Below, one piece after another: positions 28,457 to 37,327 of a stretch of DNA of 64,000 nt. A model generated the notes under the pieces. It ran no database searches and was not told the origin of the DNA. It was given only the letters and a program-made list of their open reading frames with translations. Each line of letters opens with the position of its first letter. Position 1 is the stretch's first letter. A program made the translations under genes and the position numbers. The stretch covers positions 868,001 to 932,000 of the forward strand of contig NZ_JAPPRA010000001.1 of the NCBI RefSeq assembly GCF_026672375.1. The letters are read 5' to 3'. This DNA comes from Caulobacter sp. SL161. Its GTDB lineage: Bacteria; Pseudomonadota; Alphaproteobacteria; Caulobacterales; Caulobacteraceae.

Positions 28457-29554
28457 ATGACCCAGACTGTCCCGACCTCCGGCAAGATCCCCGTCACCGT
28501 GCTCACCGGCTATCTCGGCGCCGGCAAGACCACGTTGCTCAACCGCATCCTCACCGAGGAGCACGGCAAGCGCTACGCCGTGATCGTCAACGAGTTCGGC
28601 GAGGTCGGCATCGACAACGACCTGGTGGTCGGCGCCGATGAAGAAGTGTTCGAGATGAACAACGGCTGCGTCTGCTGCACCGTGCGCGGCGACCTGATCC
28701 GGGTTCTCCAGGGCCTGATGAAGCGAAAGGGCGGCTTCGACGCCATCATCGTCGAGACGACGGGCCTGGCCGATCCGGGCCCCGTGGCTCAGACCTTCTT
28801 TGTCGACGATGACGTCAAGGCGCGCACCGCCCTCGACTCGGTCACGGCCGTGGTCGACGCCAAGCACATCCTGCTGCGCCTGTCTGACAGCAGGGAGGCC
28901 GTCGAGCAGATCGCCTTCGCCGACCAGATCGTGCTGAACAAGACCGACCTCGTCTCGGAAGACGACCTGCGCCACGTCGAGGCGCGCATCCGTCGGATCA
29001 ACCCGCTGGCCCCGATCCACCGCGCCCAGCGCTCGAACGTCCCGCTGGACGCCATCCTGGGCAAGCACAGCTTCGATCTCGAGCGGATCACGGACCTGGA
29101 GCCAGATTTCCTCAATCCGGCCCATGGCGAGCCGGGGCACGTGCACGATGAGCACTGCGACCACCATCACCATCACGACCATGACCACGTGCATGACGAG
29201 CACTGCGGTCACGACCACCACCATCATCATCACGACCACAAGAGCGAAGTCCACGATGACGGCGTGAAGGGCATCTCGCTGACGCTGGACAAGCCGGTCG
29301 ACGGCCAGAAGATCACCGCCTGGCTCAATGATCTGCTGGCCCGTCGCGGCCCCGACATCCTGCGCGCCAAGGGCATCATCGACGTGAAGGGCGAGGACAA
29401 GCGTCTCGTCTTCCAGGCGGTGCACATGATCCTGGAGGGTGACTTCCAGCGCCCATGGACCGACAAGGACAAGCGCTACAGCCGCATGGTCTTCATCGGT
29501 CGCGATCTCGACGAGGCCGAGCTGCGCGCAGGCTTCGAGGCGACGGCGGCTTAA
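28457..29554 (+). CDS. COG0523/CobW-family GTPase metallochaperone with His-rich linker
   Basis: 365 aa. G1 [15 protein letters not shown] (about 19-33), metal site CVCC (about 73-76), G4 NKTDLV, a His-rich linker at about 226-266 with two HVHDEHC units, and the CobW C-terminal domain. Members regulated by Zur act in zinc allocation during starvation; the adjacent Zur-like box supports that. A zinc-regulated COG0523 gene of Caulobacter has been called zrpW in the literature; I suspect this is it, but cannot verify the locus. A bidirectional terminator lies 130 bp downstream. Confidence 0.85.
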   Translation: MTQTVPTSGKIPVTVLTGYLGAGKTTLLNRILTEEHGKRYAVIVNEFGEVGIDNDLVVGADEEVFEMNNGCVCCTVRGDLIRVLQGLMKRKGGFDAIIVETTGLADPGPVAQTFFVDDDVKARTALDSVTAVVDAKHILLRLSDSREAVEQIAFADQIVLNKTDLVSEDDLRHVEARIRRINPLAPIHRAQRSNVPLDAILGKHSFDLERITDLEPDFLNPAHGEPGHVHDEHCDHHHHHDHDHVHDEHCGHDHHHHHHDHKSEVHDDGVKGISLTLDKPVDGQKITAWLNDLLARRGPDILRAKGIIDVKGEDKRLVFQAVHMILEGDFQRPWTDKDKRYSRMVFIGRDLDEAELRAGFEATAA

Positions 29555-29568
29555 GGCGACTCTCGAAT

Positions 29569-29588
29569 CCTCCCCCTAGAGGGGGAGG
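29569..29588. repeat. GC-rich intergenic palindrome with extended repeat
   Basis: CCTCCCCCTAGAGGGGGAGG, followed by TCGACGAAGTCGA (a second small palindrome), GGAGGGGG and, about 50 bp on, CCCCCCTCCGGCCTTCGGCC and CCTCCCCC. This is the longest copy in the window of the dispersed GC-rich element; the whole run spans about 29569-29672. Confidence 0.72.
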
Positions 29589-29685
29589 TGTCGACGAAGT
29601 CGACGGAGGGGGAAGAAGCCGGCTCAGCAGGACTCCCCCCCTCCGGCCTTCGGCCGCCTCCCCCACGGGGAGAGGATTTCAGACA

Positions 29686-29731
29686 AACAAAAAAGCCCCG
29701 GAGCCTGAAGCTCCGGGGCTTTCGTGTTTCT
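29686..29731. terminator. Bidirectional rho-independent terminator
   Basis: Perfect 12-bp stem AAGCCCCGGAGC (29693-29704) / GCTCCGGGGCTT (29710-29721), loop CTGAA, T-rich on both sides (TTTCGTGTTT to the right; TTTTTTGTTTG on the minus strand). It ends both the COG0523 transcript and the convergent exbD transcript. Confidence 0.88.
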
Positions 29732-29749
29732 GGCTGTCGCCGAGGGTCC

Positions 29750-30199
29750 TTAGCGGATGTCCTCGTTGATCAGGCCGACCTTGAACCAGCCCGAGGTCTG
29801 CAGCTGGTTCAGCACGCCCATGAAGTCGGCGTACAGCACGTCGGCGTCGGCGCGGATCATGATGCGCTGATCGTCCTTCGGGCCGGCTTGGCCGGTGGCG
29901 GCGAACTTGGCGTTCAGATCGTACTCGAGGTTGTCGAGGCTGCTCTGCTTGTCGGCGATGAAGATCGCGCCCGACTTCTGGATCGAGATGAAGACCGGTT
30001 CCTTCGGCTTCGGCGCGTTCGGCGGCGGCGGAACGGCCGGCGGCAGGTCGATCTTGATGGACGTCACGGCCATCGGCACGGCGACCATGAAGATGATCAG
30101 CAGCACCAGAAGAATGTCCACGAAGGGCGTGACGTTGATTTCGGAATTCTGGCCCAGATCGTAACGGCCACCACCGCCGCCAGCAAGTTTAGCCGCCAT
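29750..30199 (-). CDS. exbD: ExbD/TolR-family biopolymer transport protein
   Basis: 149 aa from ATG 30199 (GTG 30208 is also possible). Gly-rich N-terminus, one membrane helix (VDILLVLLIIFMVAVPMAV) with the conserved proton-path Asp in TPFVDILLVL, then a periplasmic domain (PVFISIQKSGAIF ... RADADVLYADFMGVL). ExbD works with ExbB and TonB to energise outer-membrane receptors. No exbB, tonB or second exbD is adjacent on this strand: the gene stands alone, divergent from a WD40 gene. TolR cannot be excluded by sequence alone. Confidence 0.85.
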   Translation of the reverse strand: MAAKLAGGGGGRYDLGQNSEINVTPFVDILLVLLIIFMVAVPMAVTSIKIDLPPAVPPPPNAPKPKEPVFISIQKSGAIFIADKQSSLDNLEYDLNAKFAATGQAGPKDDQRIMIRADADVLYADFMGVLNQLQTSGWFKVGLINEDIR

Positions 30200-30451
30200 A
30201 GCCTGCACTGTCTCCCAGAAGGCCGCGCGCGTCGCGCACGCCTGAAATGTCGTTACCTCGCCACGTCTGGCGCAGACGGGCGCGGAAGTAAAGCCCGACG
30301 ACGCGGCGCAATAGCAACCCCCTTTTTGACTCTTTTTGACGGAACGCCGTTCGAATGGGCGCCGCAGCGCATCGAGGTTCGCGCGAGGCGCGAATGTGGC
30401 GCTTCCCGAAAGAGTCTAGTCGCCGCCGCCGGTGTGTCTTATCTCGCGCGC

Positions 30452-31483
30452 ATGATCTTTTCGTTCGACGCCTTTGTCACAAACGCCCTGTTTGATCGCT
30501 CCGGCCGCGCCATGTTCGCGCTCGGCGACGGTACGGTTCGCCTGCAGACCGACGAGGGATTCGTCACGGTCGAGGCGCATGGCGGCCCACTGGGCGGCGC
30601 GGTCCTGGCGGCGGCGGTCCACCCCAGCGGCGCGGGGATCGTCACCGGCGGTGACGACGGCCGCGTGGTCTGGAGCCGAATCGAGGGCGGCGAGATCGTC
30701 GCCACCCTGATCGCCGAGGTGAACAACAAGTGGATCGAGCACGTGGCGACCAGCCCCGCCTCGGGTCTGATCGCCTTCACCGCGGGCAAGGACGTCCATG
30801 TCCGCGACGCCGCCGATCGGGCCTTCGCGCGCAACTTCCCGCATGAAAAGACGGTGTCGGGTCTGGCGTTCGAGCCCAAGGGGCGGCGCCTGGCCTCGGC
30901 GACCTATGGCGGCGCCTATCTGTGGTACGCGCGGATCGCCGATCAGAAGCCGACGGTCCTCAAGTGGGCCGGCAGCCATATCGCGGTGGAGTTCAGCCCG
31001 GACGGCAAGTTCCTGATCTCGTCCATGCAGGAAAACCAGCTGCACGGCTGGCGCCTGTCGGACGGCAAGGACATGCGGATGGGCGGCTATCCGTCCAAGA
31101 TCAAAAGCGTGGCCTTCTTCGACAAGGGCAATCTCCTGGCCACGGCCGGCGCCTCGGGCGCGGTCATCTGGCCGTTCGCCGGGGCCAACGGGCCCATGGG
31201 CAAGGAGGCCGCCGAGATCGGCTTCTCGCGCGATTCGATGGTGGTCCGCGTGGCGGGGATCGATCCCCAACCGGTCTGCATCGCCGGCCAGGACAACGGC
31301 AAGATCTGGGCGGCGCACATGCGCAACGGCCGCATCGAGACCCTCAAGGCCGAGAAGGGCGCGTCCATCAGCGCCCTGTCGGTCAGCGCCGACGGCAGGC
31401 AGATGGCCTGGGGAGACGAGAGCGGCGAGGCCGGGGTGCTGGAGATCCCCGACCTGTCCGGCCCGCGCCAGTTTGTAGGGTAG
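30452..31483 (+). CDS. WD40-repeat protein
   Basis: 343 aa composed throughout of WD40-like blades: GGAVLAAAVHPSGAGIVTGG, TVSGLAFEPKGRRLASATY, HIAVEFSPDGKFLISS, KIKSVAFFDKGNLLATAG, SISALSVSADGRQMAWGD at about 43-residue spacing, enough for a seven-bladed propeller. No signal peptide, no kinase or other fused domain. Likely a cytoplasmic protein-interaction scaffold. ATG 30452 is the first start after a 250-bp gap; the open frame further upstream overlaps exbD on the other strand and is not coding. Confidence 0.8.
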   Translation: MIFSFDAFVTNALFDRSGRAMFALGDGTVRLQTDEGFVTVEAHGGPLGGAVLAAAVHPSGAGIVTGGDDGRVVWSRIEGGEIVATLIAEVNNKWIEHVATSPASGLIAFTAGKDVHVRDAADRAFARNFPHEKTVSGLAFEPKGRRLASATYGGAYLWYARIADQKPTVLKWAGSHIAVEFSPDGKFLISSMQENQLHGWRLSDGKDMRMGGYPSKIKSVAFFDKGNLLATAGASGAVIWPFAGANGPMGKEAAEIGFSRDSMVVRVAGIDPQPVCIAGQDNGKIWAAHMRNGRIETLKAEKGASISALSVSADGRQMAWGDESGEAGVLEIPDLSGPRQFVG

Positions 31484-31500
31484 TCTGGCAATCCCGATCC

Positions 31501-31518
31501 CCCCGGCGTTCGCCGGGG
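31501..31518. terminator. Hairpin between convergent genes
   Basis: CCCCGGCG-TT-CGCCGGGG, perfect 8-bp arms, located between the WD40 gene (ends 31483) and the nitroreductase gene (ends 31536 on minus). No good T-tract, so terminator activity is uncertain. Confidence 0.5.
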
Positions 31519-31535
31519 AAATCGGAAGTAGAGCC

Positions 31536-32198
31536 CTAGAAGCCCTTCAGCTCCGCCCATTCCTCGAACGGCGCCCGACGCGACCGGAAATTGTTCACCG
31601 GGGCGTCGGCGTCGCGGTAGCCCAGCGCCATGCCCGAGAACAGCATGTGGTCTTCGGGCAGGCCGACATGCTCGTCGACCAGCTTGTTGTAGTGCGACCA
31701 GAACTCCTGGGGGCAGGTGTCGAGACCGCGCTCGACCGCCAGCAGCATGAAGGTCTGCATCAGCATGCCGACATCGCTCCACTGCGGCGGGCCGCAGCGA
31801 CGGTCGATCGAGAAGAACAGCTGCACCGGCGCGCCGAAGCCCTGGCCGTTGTTGGCGAACCACTGCAAGCGCTGCAGCTTGTCCTCGCGCGGAATGCCCA
31901 GCGCGCCGTACATGTCCTCGCCGACCTGGAAGCGGCGGCTGCGCAGCGGCTCCCACAGGTTGGCCGGATAGACGTCGTATTCGGTGGGATCGGGCGAGGC
32001 CACGCGTTGCAGCATGGCGGCCTTCAGAGCCTCCAGCGGCGCGCCGCCCACGACCTGGACCCGCCAGGGCTGGAGATTGCCGCCCGAAGGCGCGCGCGCG
32101 GCGGCCTCCAGCAGATCGCGGATCAGCCCGGCGTCGACCGGATCGGGCTTGAAAGCGCGCACCGACATGCGGCGGTTCACGGCGTCGATCACGTCCAT
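31536..32198 (-). CDS. Nitroreductase-family flavoprotein
   Basis: 220 aa. FMN-binding pattern: RRMSVRAFKPDPVDA (about 8-22), AARAPSGGNLQPWRV (about 32-46), and the C-terminal SGMALGYRDADAPVNNFRS. NAD(P)H-dependent reduction of nitro compounds or quinones is typical; substrate unknown. Start ATG 32198 with GGGAGC upstream; the longer frame to 32261 is not family-like. Confidence 0.88.
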   Translation of the reverse strand: MDVIDAVNRRMSVRAFKPDPVDAGLIRDLLEAAARAPSGGNLQPWRVQVVGGAPLEALKAAMLQRVASPDPTEYDVYPANLWEPLRSRRFQVGEDMYGALGIPREDKLQRLQWFANNGQGFGAPVQLFFSIDRRCGPPQWSDVGMLMQTFMLLAVERGLDTCPQEFWSHYNKLVDEHVGLPEDHMLFSGMALGYRDADAPVNNFRSRRAPFEEWAELKGF

Positions 32199-32282
32199 CG
32201 AAAGCTCCCTTAACCCGATATGTTTATGCCGCGCGACAGCGGCGTTTGCTGTGGTTAGCATCCGTCCGCTGCGTCAAGACAA

Positions 32283-32972
32283 GTGGGGCGTTTCGTGCGG
32301 CGGCTTTTGCGCAATCTTCTTCTGGCCTTGTTCCTGGTGCTGGTCGCCGGGCCTGTTGTGGCGGTCATCCTCTACCGCTTCGTTCCGCCGCCGGTGACGC
32401 CTCTGATGGTGATCCGCGCCGTCGAGGGGCGCGGGCTGGACCATCGCTGGCGTCCGATGGACAAGATCTCGCCGACCTTGCCGCGCGCCCTGATCGCCGC
32501 CGAGGACGCCAAGTTCTGCGAGCATCGCGGCTTCGACTTCGAAGCGCTGCAGAAGGCCTACGAGAACAATGAGTCGGGCCGCAAGATCCGAGGCGGTTCC
32601 ACGATCAGCCAGCAGACGGCCAAGAACGTCTTCCTGTGGCCGGGGCGCTCCTATGTCCGCAAGGGGCTGGAGGCCTGGTTCACGGTGCTGATCGAGACCT
32701 TCTGGGGCAAGAAGCGGATCATGGAGGTCTATATGAACTCCATCGAGTACGGCTCGGGCATCTACGGCGCCGAGGCCGCCGCCCAGCGCTATTTCGGCGT
32801 CAGCGCCGCCAAGCTGACCCAGGCCCAGTCCGCCCGTCTGGCGGCCATCCTGCCCAGTCCGCTGAAGTGGAAGGTGATCAAGCCGGGCAAGTACGTGGCC
32901 AAGCGCACCAAGAAGATCGGCAAGGCCTCGGGCGCCGTGCGGCGCGACGGCCTGGCCGATTGCGTGGCTTGA
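32283..32972 (+). CDS. mtgA: Monofunctional peptidoglycan glycosyltransferase MtgA
   Basis: 229 aa, one N-terminal membrane anchor ([16 protein letters not shown]) and a GT51 domain: [15 protein letters not shown] (catalytic Glu region), [13 protein letters not shown], and the second catalytic Glu region [22 protein letters not shown]. Polymerises lipid II into glycan chains. GTG 32283 (or GTG 32295) start. The GNAT gene begins 14 bp downstream. Confidence 0.95.
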   Translation: MGRFVRRLLRNLLLALFLVLVAGPVVAVILYRFVPPPVTPLMVIRAVEGRGLDHRWRPMDKISPTLPRALIAAEDAKFCEHRGFDFEALQKAYENNESGRKIRGGSTISQQTAKNVFLWPGRSYVRKGLEAWFTVLIETFWGKKRIMEVYMNSIEYGSGIYGAEAAAQRYFGVSAAKLTQAQSARLAAILPSPLKWKVIKPGKYVAKRTKKIGKASGAVRRDGLADCVA

Positions 32973-32985
32973 GACGGAGATCGCC

Positions 32986-33534
32986 ATGCCTGTCGCCCCC
33001 GGCCCGACGCTCGAGACCGAACGCCTGATTCTGCGACCGCCGGCCGATGCGGATCTGGATCGCTGGGCGCAGATGATGGCCGATCCGGTCGCCGCGCGCT
33101 TCATCGGCGGTCAGCAGCCGCGCGCCACGGCCTGGCGGTTCATGGCGACGATGGCCGGCTCTTGGGCCCTGAACGGCTTTGGCATGTTCTCGGTCATCGA
33201 GAAGGCCTCCGACCAATGGCTGGGCCGGATCGGGCCCTGGCGCCCCGAGGGTTGGCCGGGGACCGAGGTCGGCTGGGGCCTGCACCCCGACGCCTGGGGG
33301 CGAGGCTATGCGGTTGAGGCGGCGAGCGCGACGATCGACTGGGTGGTGGATCACCTGGGATGGACCGACATCATCCACTGCATCGATCCGGAGAACACGC
33401 CCTCCCAGGCGGTCGCCCAGCGCCTGGGCTCGGTCAATCGCGGGCTGGGGCGTCTGCCGCCGCCGTTCGAGGATCATGTCGTCGAGATCTGGGGGCAGAC
33501 CGCCGACCATTGGCGGGCCCGTCGAAAGCGCTAG
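32986..33534 (+). CDS. GNAT-family N-acetyltransferase (RimJ/RimL type)
   Basis: 182 aa: LETERLILRPPADADLDRW, GWGLHPDAWGRGYAVEAASA (acetyl-CoA loop) and IDPENTPSQAVAQRLGS. Second RimJ/RimL-type acetyltransferase in the window, distinct from the one at 26.0-26.6 kb. Likely transcribed with mtgA. Substrate unknown. Confidence 0.85.
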   Translation: MPVAPGPTLETERLILRPPADADLDRWAQMMADPVAARFIGGQQPRATAWRFMATMAGSWALNGFGMFSVIEKASDQWLGRIGPWRPEGWPGTEVGWGLHPDAWGRGYAVEAASATIDWVVDHLGWTDIIHCIDPENTPSQAVAQRLGSVNRGLGRLPPPFEDHVVEIWGQTADHWRARRKR

Positions 33535-33541
33535 GACGGGT

Positions 33542-34312
33542 TTAGTCCACGGCCAGGATCACGTCAGCGGTGGCGATCGAGACGACGACGGCGTCGCCGG
33601 GAGCCAAGTCCCAGCCGGGCGCGTCCGCTCCGACCGTGGCCACCAGCGACTTGCCGGCGGACAGACCGATCGTCAGTTCGGCGGCGGCCTGACCGCCCTC
33701 GCGGTCGAGGATCCGCGCCTCCAGCCTGTTTTCCGCCGGCGACCCGTCCAGCCGGATGAAGCTGGACTTGATCAAGGCGATGGCCGGGCGACCGGGCGCG
33801 AGGCCCAGATCCTCCACGCTGCGTCGGGTGACCCGGGCGGTGAGGCCAAGAGCCTCGCCGATGTCCAGGGTGACGGTGGCGGTGACATCATCTTCACTGA
33901 TCATCGTCACGACGCCCCGCAGGGCGTTGCGGGCGCTGGTGCGCAGGCCAAGGCTCCAGAGCATTTCGGCGTCGCTCGACAGGTCGGCTTCCAGCCGCGC
34001 GAAGGCGGCGCTCACCTCCCGCTCGGCGGCGCGAAAGGCGCGGATCACGGCATGCCCCCGGGCGGTCACCTGGGCCGCCCCGCCGGCGCGCCCGCCGGGC
34101 GCGGCGCTGACCAGCGGCGCGTCGAACAGGTTGTTCAGCGCCTGCACGCCGTCCCAGGCGCCCTTGTAGGAGAGACCGGCTTCCTTGGCGGCCGCGCTGA
34201 TCGAGCCATGCCGCGCCACGGCCTCCAGCAAGGCGATGCGCTCCAGGCCCACGCGCGCCAGCCCGCCGCGCTTGAGGATCAGGGAGGCGCGGAAGTCGAT
34301 GTCGCTGCTCAC
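33542..34312 (-). CDS. modE: Molybdate-responsive regulator ModE
   Basis: 256 aa, GTG start. N-terminal LysR-like winged helix (LERIALLEAVARHGSISAAA; YKGAWDGVQALNNLF) and two C-terminal molybdate-binding TOBE/MOP domains (about 120-185 and 190-256; TSARNALRGVVTMI and KSSFIRLDGS). With molybdate bound ModE represses molybdate-uptake genes. Divergent from modA; the intergenic gap contains a perfect palindrome that is the likely operator. Confidence 0.92.
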   Translation of the reverse strand: MSSDIDFRASLILKRGGLARVGLERIALLEAVARHGSISAAAKEAGLSYKGAWDGVQALNNLFDAPLVSAAPGGRAGGAAQVTARGHAVIRAFRAAEREVSAAFARLEADLSSDAEMLWSLGLRTSARNALRGVVTMISEDDVTATVTLDIGEALGLTARVTRRSVEDLGLAPGRPAIALIKSSFIRLDGSPAENRLEARILDREGGQAAAELTIGLSAGKSLVATVGADAPGWDLAPGDAVVVSIATADVILAVD

Positions 34313-34333
34313 TGGTCGGACCCGGCTTTCATC

Positions 34334-34356
34334 GTTATGCAGTTAGACTGCATAAC
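34334..34356. promoter_or_regulatory. ModE operator (perfect palindrome)
   Basis: Arms GTTATGCAGT (34334-34343) and ACTGCATAAC (34347-34356) with a 3-nt TAG centre, in the 71-bp gap between the modE and modA starts. The outer CGTTAT...ATAACG-like ends resemble the known ModE consensus. Confidence 0.75.
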
Positions 34357-34383
34357 CGCTGCACTGGCCTCAAGGCATACCAG

Positions 34384-35142
34384 ATGATGGCTCGTCGTCC
34401 GACGCTGATCGCCGTTCTGCTTAGTGTCTGGTCCCTCACCGTCGCCGGCGCGGCCCTGGCCGGCGAGGCCAAGGTGGCGGTCGCCGCCAACTTCACCGAA
34501 CCGGCCAAGGCGATCGCCGCGCGCTTCAAGGCCAGGACCGGCCATGACGCCGTGCTGAGCTTCGGATCCTCGGGCCAGTTCTACACCCAGATCGCCAACG
34601 GCGCGCCGTACGAGGTCTTGCTCTCGGCGGACGTGGAGCGTCCCCAGAAGGCCGAGGCGGCGGGTCTGGCCGTGGCGGGATCGCGCTTCACCTACGCCAC
34701 CGGGCGCCTTGTGCTGTTCAGCCGGACGCCCGGCCTTGTCGACGGCAGGGGCGCGGTGCTGGCGAGCGGCCGGCTCGGCAAGCTGGCGATCGCCGATCCC
34801 AAGGTTGCGCCCTATGGCCAGGCGGCGATCGAAACCTTGACCCGGCTGAAGCGCTACGACGCCTTAAAGACCAAGATCGTCATGGGCGCCTCGATCACCC
34901 AGGCCTTCCAGTTCGTCCAGACCGGCGCGGCGGAGCTGGGCTTCGTGGCGCTGTCCCAGGTCGTAAACGACAAGGGCGGCTCGCGCTGGATCGTGCCGGC
35001 CGCAAACCACACCCCGATTGAGCAGCAGGCGGTTCTGCTGAAGACCGGCGTGAACAACGACGCCGCCACGGCCTTTCTGACGTTCCTCAAGAGCGCCGAG
35101 GCCAAGGCCATCATCCGCCGCTACGGCTACGAGGCGCGCTGA
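34384..35142 (+). CDS. modA: Molybdate ABC transporter substrate-binding protein ModA
   Basis: 252 aa with signal peptide [20 protein letters not shown] (cleavage near GAALA). Periplasmic binding protein fold; ligand-site patterns [34 protein letters not shown] and [10 protein letters not shown] are typical of ModA/WtpA. Captures molybdate or tungstate. Two adjacent ATGs at 34384 and 34387. The modB GTG starts 3 bp after its stop codon. Confidence 0.94.
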   Translation: MMARRPTLIAVLLSVWSLTVAGAALAGEAKVAVAANFTEPAKAIAARFKARTGHDAVLSFGSSGQFYTQIANGAPYEVLLSADVERPQKAEAAGLAVAGSRFTYATGRLVLFSRTPGLVDGRGAVLASGRLGKLAIADPKVAPYGQAAIETLTRLKRYDALKTKIVMGASITQAFQFVQTGAAELGFVALSQVVNDKGGSRWIVPAANHTPIEQQAVLLKTGVNNDAATAFLTFLKSAEAKAIIRRYGYEAR

Positions 35143-35144
35143 TC

Positions 35145-35819
35145 GTGGGCGAGGTGCTGTGGCTGACGGCGAAGCTGGCGGGGATCACCACCCTGCTTCT
35201 GCTGTTGCTGGCCACCCCGTTGTCCTGGTGGCTGGCCCGAGGCCGCTCGACCCTCCGCACGCCCGTCACCGCCATCGTCGCCCTGCCGATCGTCCTGCCG
35301 CCGACCGTGCTGGGTTTCTACCTGCTGATCGCTTTGGGACCCAACAGCCCGCTGATGGCGCTGCTGCAGCCGTTCGGGGTGCGGACCCTGGCCTTCACCT
35401 TCGAGGGGCTGGTGATCGGCTCGCTGATCTACTCGCTGCCCTTCGCCGTCCAGCCGCTGCGCAACGCCTTCCTGGCTATCGGCGACGAGCCGCTGGAAGC
35501 CGCCGCCAGCCTGGGCGCCTCGCGCGCCCAGACCTTCTGGCGGGTGGCCCTGCCGTTGGCGCTGCCAGGCTATGTGGCCGCCGCCATCCTGACCTTCGCC
35601 CACACGGTCGGCGAGTTCGGCGTGGTGATGATGTTGGGCGGAAACATCCCGGGCGAGACCACGGTGCTGTCGACCGAGATCTATCGCCTGGTCGAGGCGC
35701 TGGAATGGGGCGAGGCCCACCGCCTGTCGCTGCTGCTGCTGGCCTTCGCCTTCCTGGTGCTGTTCGTCCTGCTGGCGCTTGAGGCGCGGTCGAAGATCCT
35801 GCTGCGCACCCGCGCTTGA
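35145..35819 (+). CDS. modB: Molybdate ABC transporter permease ModB
   Basis: 224 aa, GTG start, five to six membrane helices and the EAA loop [40 protein letters not shown] is a ModB hallmark. It partners ModA (upstream). ModC, the ATPase that would power it, is not encoded next to it: the next gene is a minus-strand regulator ending 21 bp further on. Confidence 0.94.
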   Translation: MGEVLWLTAKLAGITTLLLLLLATPLSWWLARGRSTLRTPVTAIVALPIVLPPTVLGFYLLIALGPNSPLMALLQPFGVRTLAFTFEGLVIGSLIYSLPFAVQPLRNAFLAIGDEPLEAAASLGASRAQTFWRVALPLALPGYVAAAILTFAHTVGEFGVVMMLGGNIPGETTVLSTEIYRLVEALEWGEAHRLSLLLLAFAFLVLFVLLALEARSKILLRTRA

Positions 35820-35839
35820 AGCCGCAACGACGTGATCGC

Positions 35840-36655
35840 TTAGAACCAGCCCGCCTCGCGCAGGGCCTTGGCGTAGGCGCGGCTGACAGGCGCTTCGAGT
35901 CCGCCCTTCAACCGCAAGGTCGCGCGCCCATCGGCACGACGGGCGTCTTCGACAGCGGACTTCGCCACCCACCACGACCGGTGGGTCTGGGCGCCTTCGA
36001 TACCCTCCAGTTCGGCGACCGCGTCGGACAGACGCATCAGGATCAGGTCCTGGCCGCGTGAGGTGTGCAGGCGCAGGTAATGGTCCTGCGCCTCGACAGC
36101 GTGAAGTTCGGCGCCGCGCAGCTTGACAGGCAAGCGCTCCAGGAAACGCGGCGCGGCGGCGCCGACGGGTGCGGCGTGGGTTTCCACCGGGCGGCGCTGG
36201 ACCAGGAAGTTCAGCGCGGTCATGCCGGTCGTGACGATGAACACCGGGCCCACATATAGCGACAGCGTCTGAGGACGGGGCGAGCCGTGGAAGGCCAGCT
36301 CGCTGACCAGCCAGACCACGCCCGTGAAGGGCAGGGTGATGCCGATCACCGTGAAGGCGCCATAGAGCCAGGGGCGCGCGTCCGCCCGACCCTCGTGTCC
36401 GATCAGATGGGTGACCGCCGTGCCGACGACGGCGCCCGCCAGGCAGAGCCCGACCCAGTAGGCCAGCCGGACGCCCATCGGCGCGGCGTCGCTGCCGAAC
36501 GCCCCGATCAAGGCCAGGAACACGCCGGCCGCCGCCGAGACGGCGAAGCCCCGCAGGCTCTGCCGTGTGGCCATGGCCATTCGCGAAGCGTGAACGGCGC
36601 CGGCCAGCCGTTCACGAAACGAGGCCGGCGACTGACGCAACGACGATTGAGGCAC
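35840..36655 (-). CDS. Membrane-anchored LytTR-family DNA-binding regulator (second copy of the type)
   Basis: About 271 aa if started at GTG 36655; the exact start is uncertain (an ATG at 36751 would overlap the divergent gene, ATG 36580 is also possible). Four membrane helices (about 32-54, 60-86, 96-121, 131-153) and a C-terminal LytTR domain (about 172-271; VEAQDHYLRLHTSRG, THRSWWVAKSAVE). Same architecture as the protein at 2724-3581. Divergently transcribed from the DUF2306 membrane protein gene at 36730; promoters lie in the short gap. Targets unknown; autoregulation of the adjacent operon is plausible. Confidence 0.78.
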   Translation of the reverse strand: MPQSSLRQSPASFRERLAGAVHASRMAMATRQSLRGFAVSAAAGVFLALIGAFGSDAAPMGVRLAYWVGLCLAGAVVGTAVTHLIGHEGRADARPWLYGAFTVIGITLPFTGVVWLVSELAFHGSPRPQTLSLYVGPVFIVTTGMTALNFLVQRRPVETHAAPVGAAAPRFLERLPVKLRGAELHAVEAQDHYLRLHTSRGQDLILMRLSDAVAELEGIEGAQTHRSWWVAKSAVEDARRADGRATLRLKGGLEAPVSRAYAKALREAGWF

Positions 36656-36729
36656 GGACCCGACCACTCCACCAAGGCTTTCGACGGCGAGGCGATCCAC
36701 CGCCCCGCTCGAACCGGGAGTGAAGGAAG

Positions 36730-37290
36730 ATGGACCCGCAGGGCAAGTCAATCTCGCAGGCTTCGGATCGCTGGAGCGGTCTGCGCAACGCCGCCTTGGG
36801 CGTCGGCGCCGCGACGCTGATTGTCGCGCTGACGGCGCCGGGCGTGTTCACCGACCTTGGCGCTTTCGCCCAGCAAGTCCGGTTCCAGCCTCACGCGCCC
36901 GATTTCTCGCGGATCGCCGCCGCGCCGACGGTGGTCCAGGTCCACCTGTTCTCAGCCCTGACGGCCCTGGCCATCGGCGTCGTCCTGATGATGCGGGTGA
37001 AGGGCTCGACCCTGCACAAGCTCCTGGGCTGGACCTGGGTGCTGGCGATGGGCTCTACGGCGGTGAGCTCGCTGTTCATCCGCGAGATCAATCACGGCGC
37101 CTTCAGCTTCATCCACCTGCTGTCGGGCTGGACCATCGTCGGCCTGCCGGGCGCGGTCTACGCCATCAAGCGCGGAAAGGTCTCGGCGCACCGCAAGGCC
37201 ATGACCGGCATGTTCGTCGGCGGGCTGCTGGTGGCCGGCGTCTTCACCTTTCTCCCCGGTCGCCTGCTCTGGACCGTGTTCCTGGGCTGA
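36730..37290 (+). CDS. DUF2306 membrane protein
   Basis: 186 aa, five hydrophobic helices. Family-type pattern VQVHLFSALTALAIGVVLMM, then KGSTLHKLLGWTWVLAM and HLLSGWTIVGLP, HRKAMTGMFVGGLL. ATG 36730 follows GAAGGAAG. First gene of a plus-strand set with the DUF2141 and carotenoid-oxygenase genes and divergent from a LytTR regulator. Function unknown. Confidence 0.82.
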   Translation: MDPQGKSISQASDRWSGLRNAALGVGAATLIVALTAPGVFTDLGAFAQQVRFQPHAPDFSRIAAAPTVVQVHLFSALTALAIGVVLMMRVKGSTLHKLLGWTWVLAMGSTAVSSLFIREINHGAFSFIHLLSGWTIVGLPGAVYAIKRGKVSAHRKAMTGMFVGGLLVAGVFTFLPGRLLWTVFLG

Positions 37291-37327
37291 CCCTCCACCT
37301 CATCCGAACCCAAGAAGGACCAACCTC

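Noticed and set aside
29588..30451. In-frame 5' extension of the WD40 gene
   Set aside because: It crosses a strong bidirectional terminator and exbD on the other strand; WD40 blades begin only after ATG 30452.
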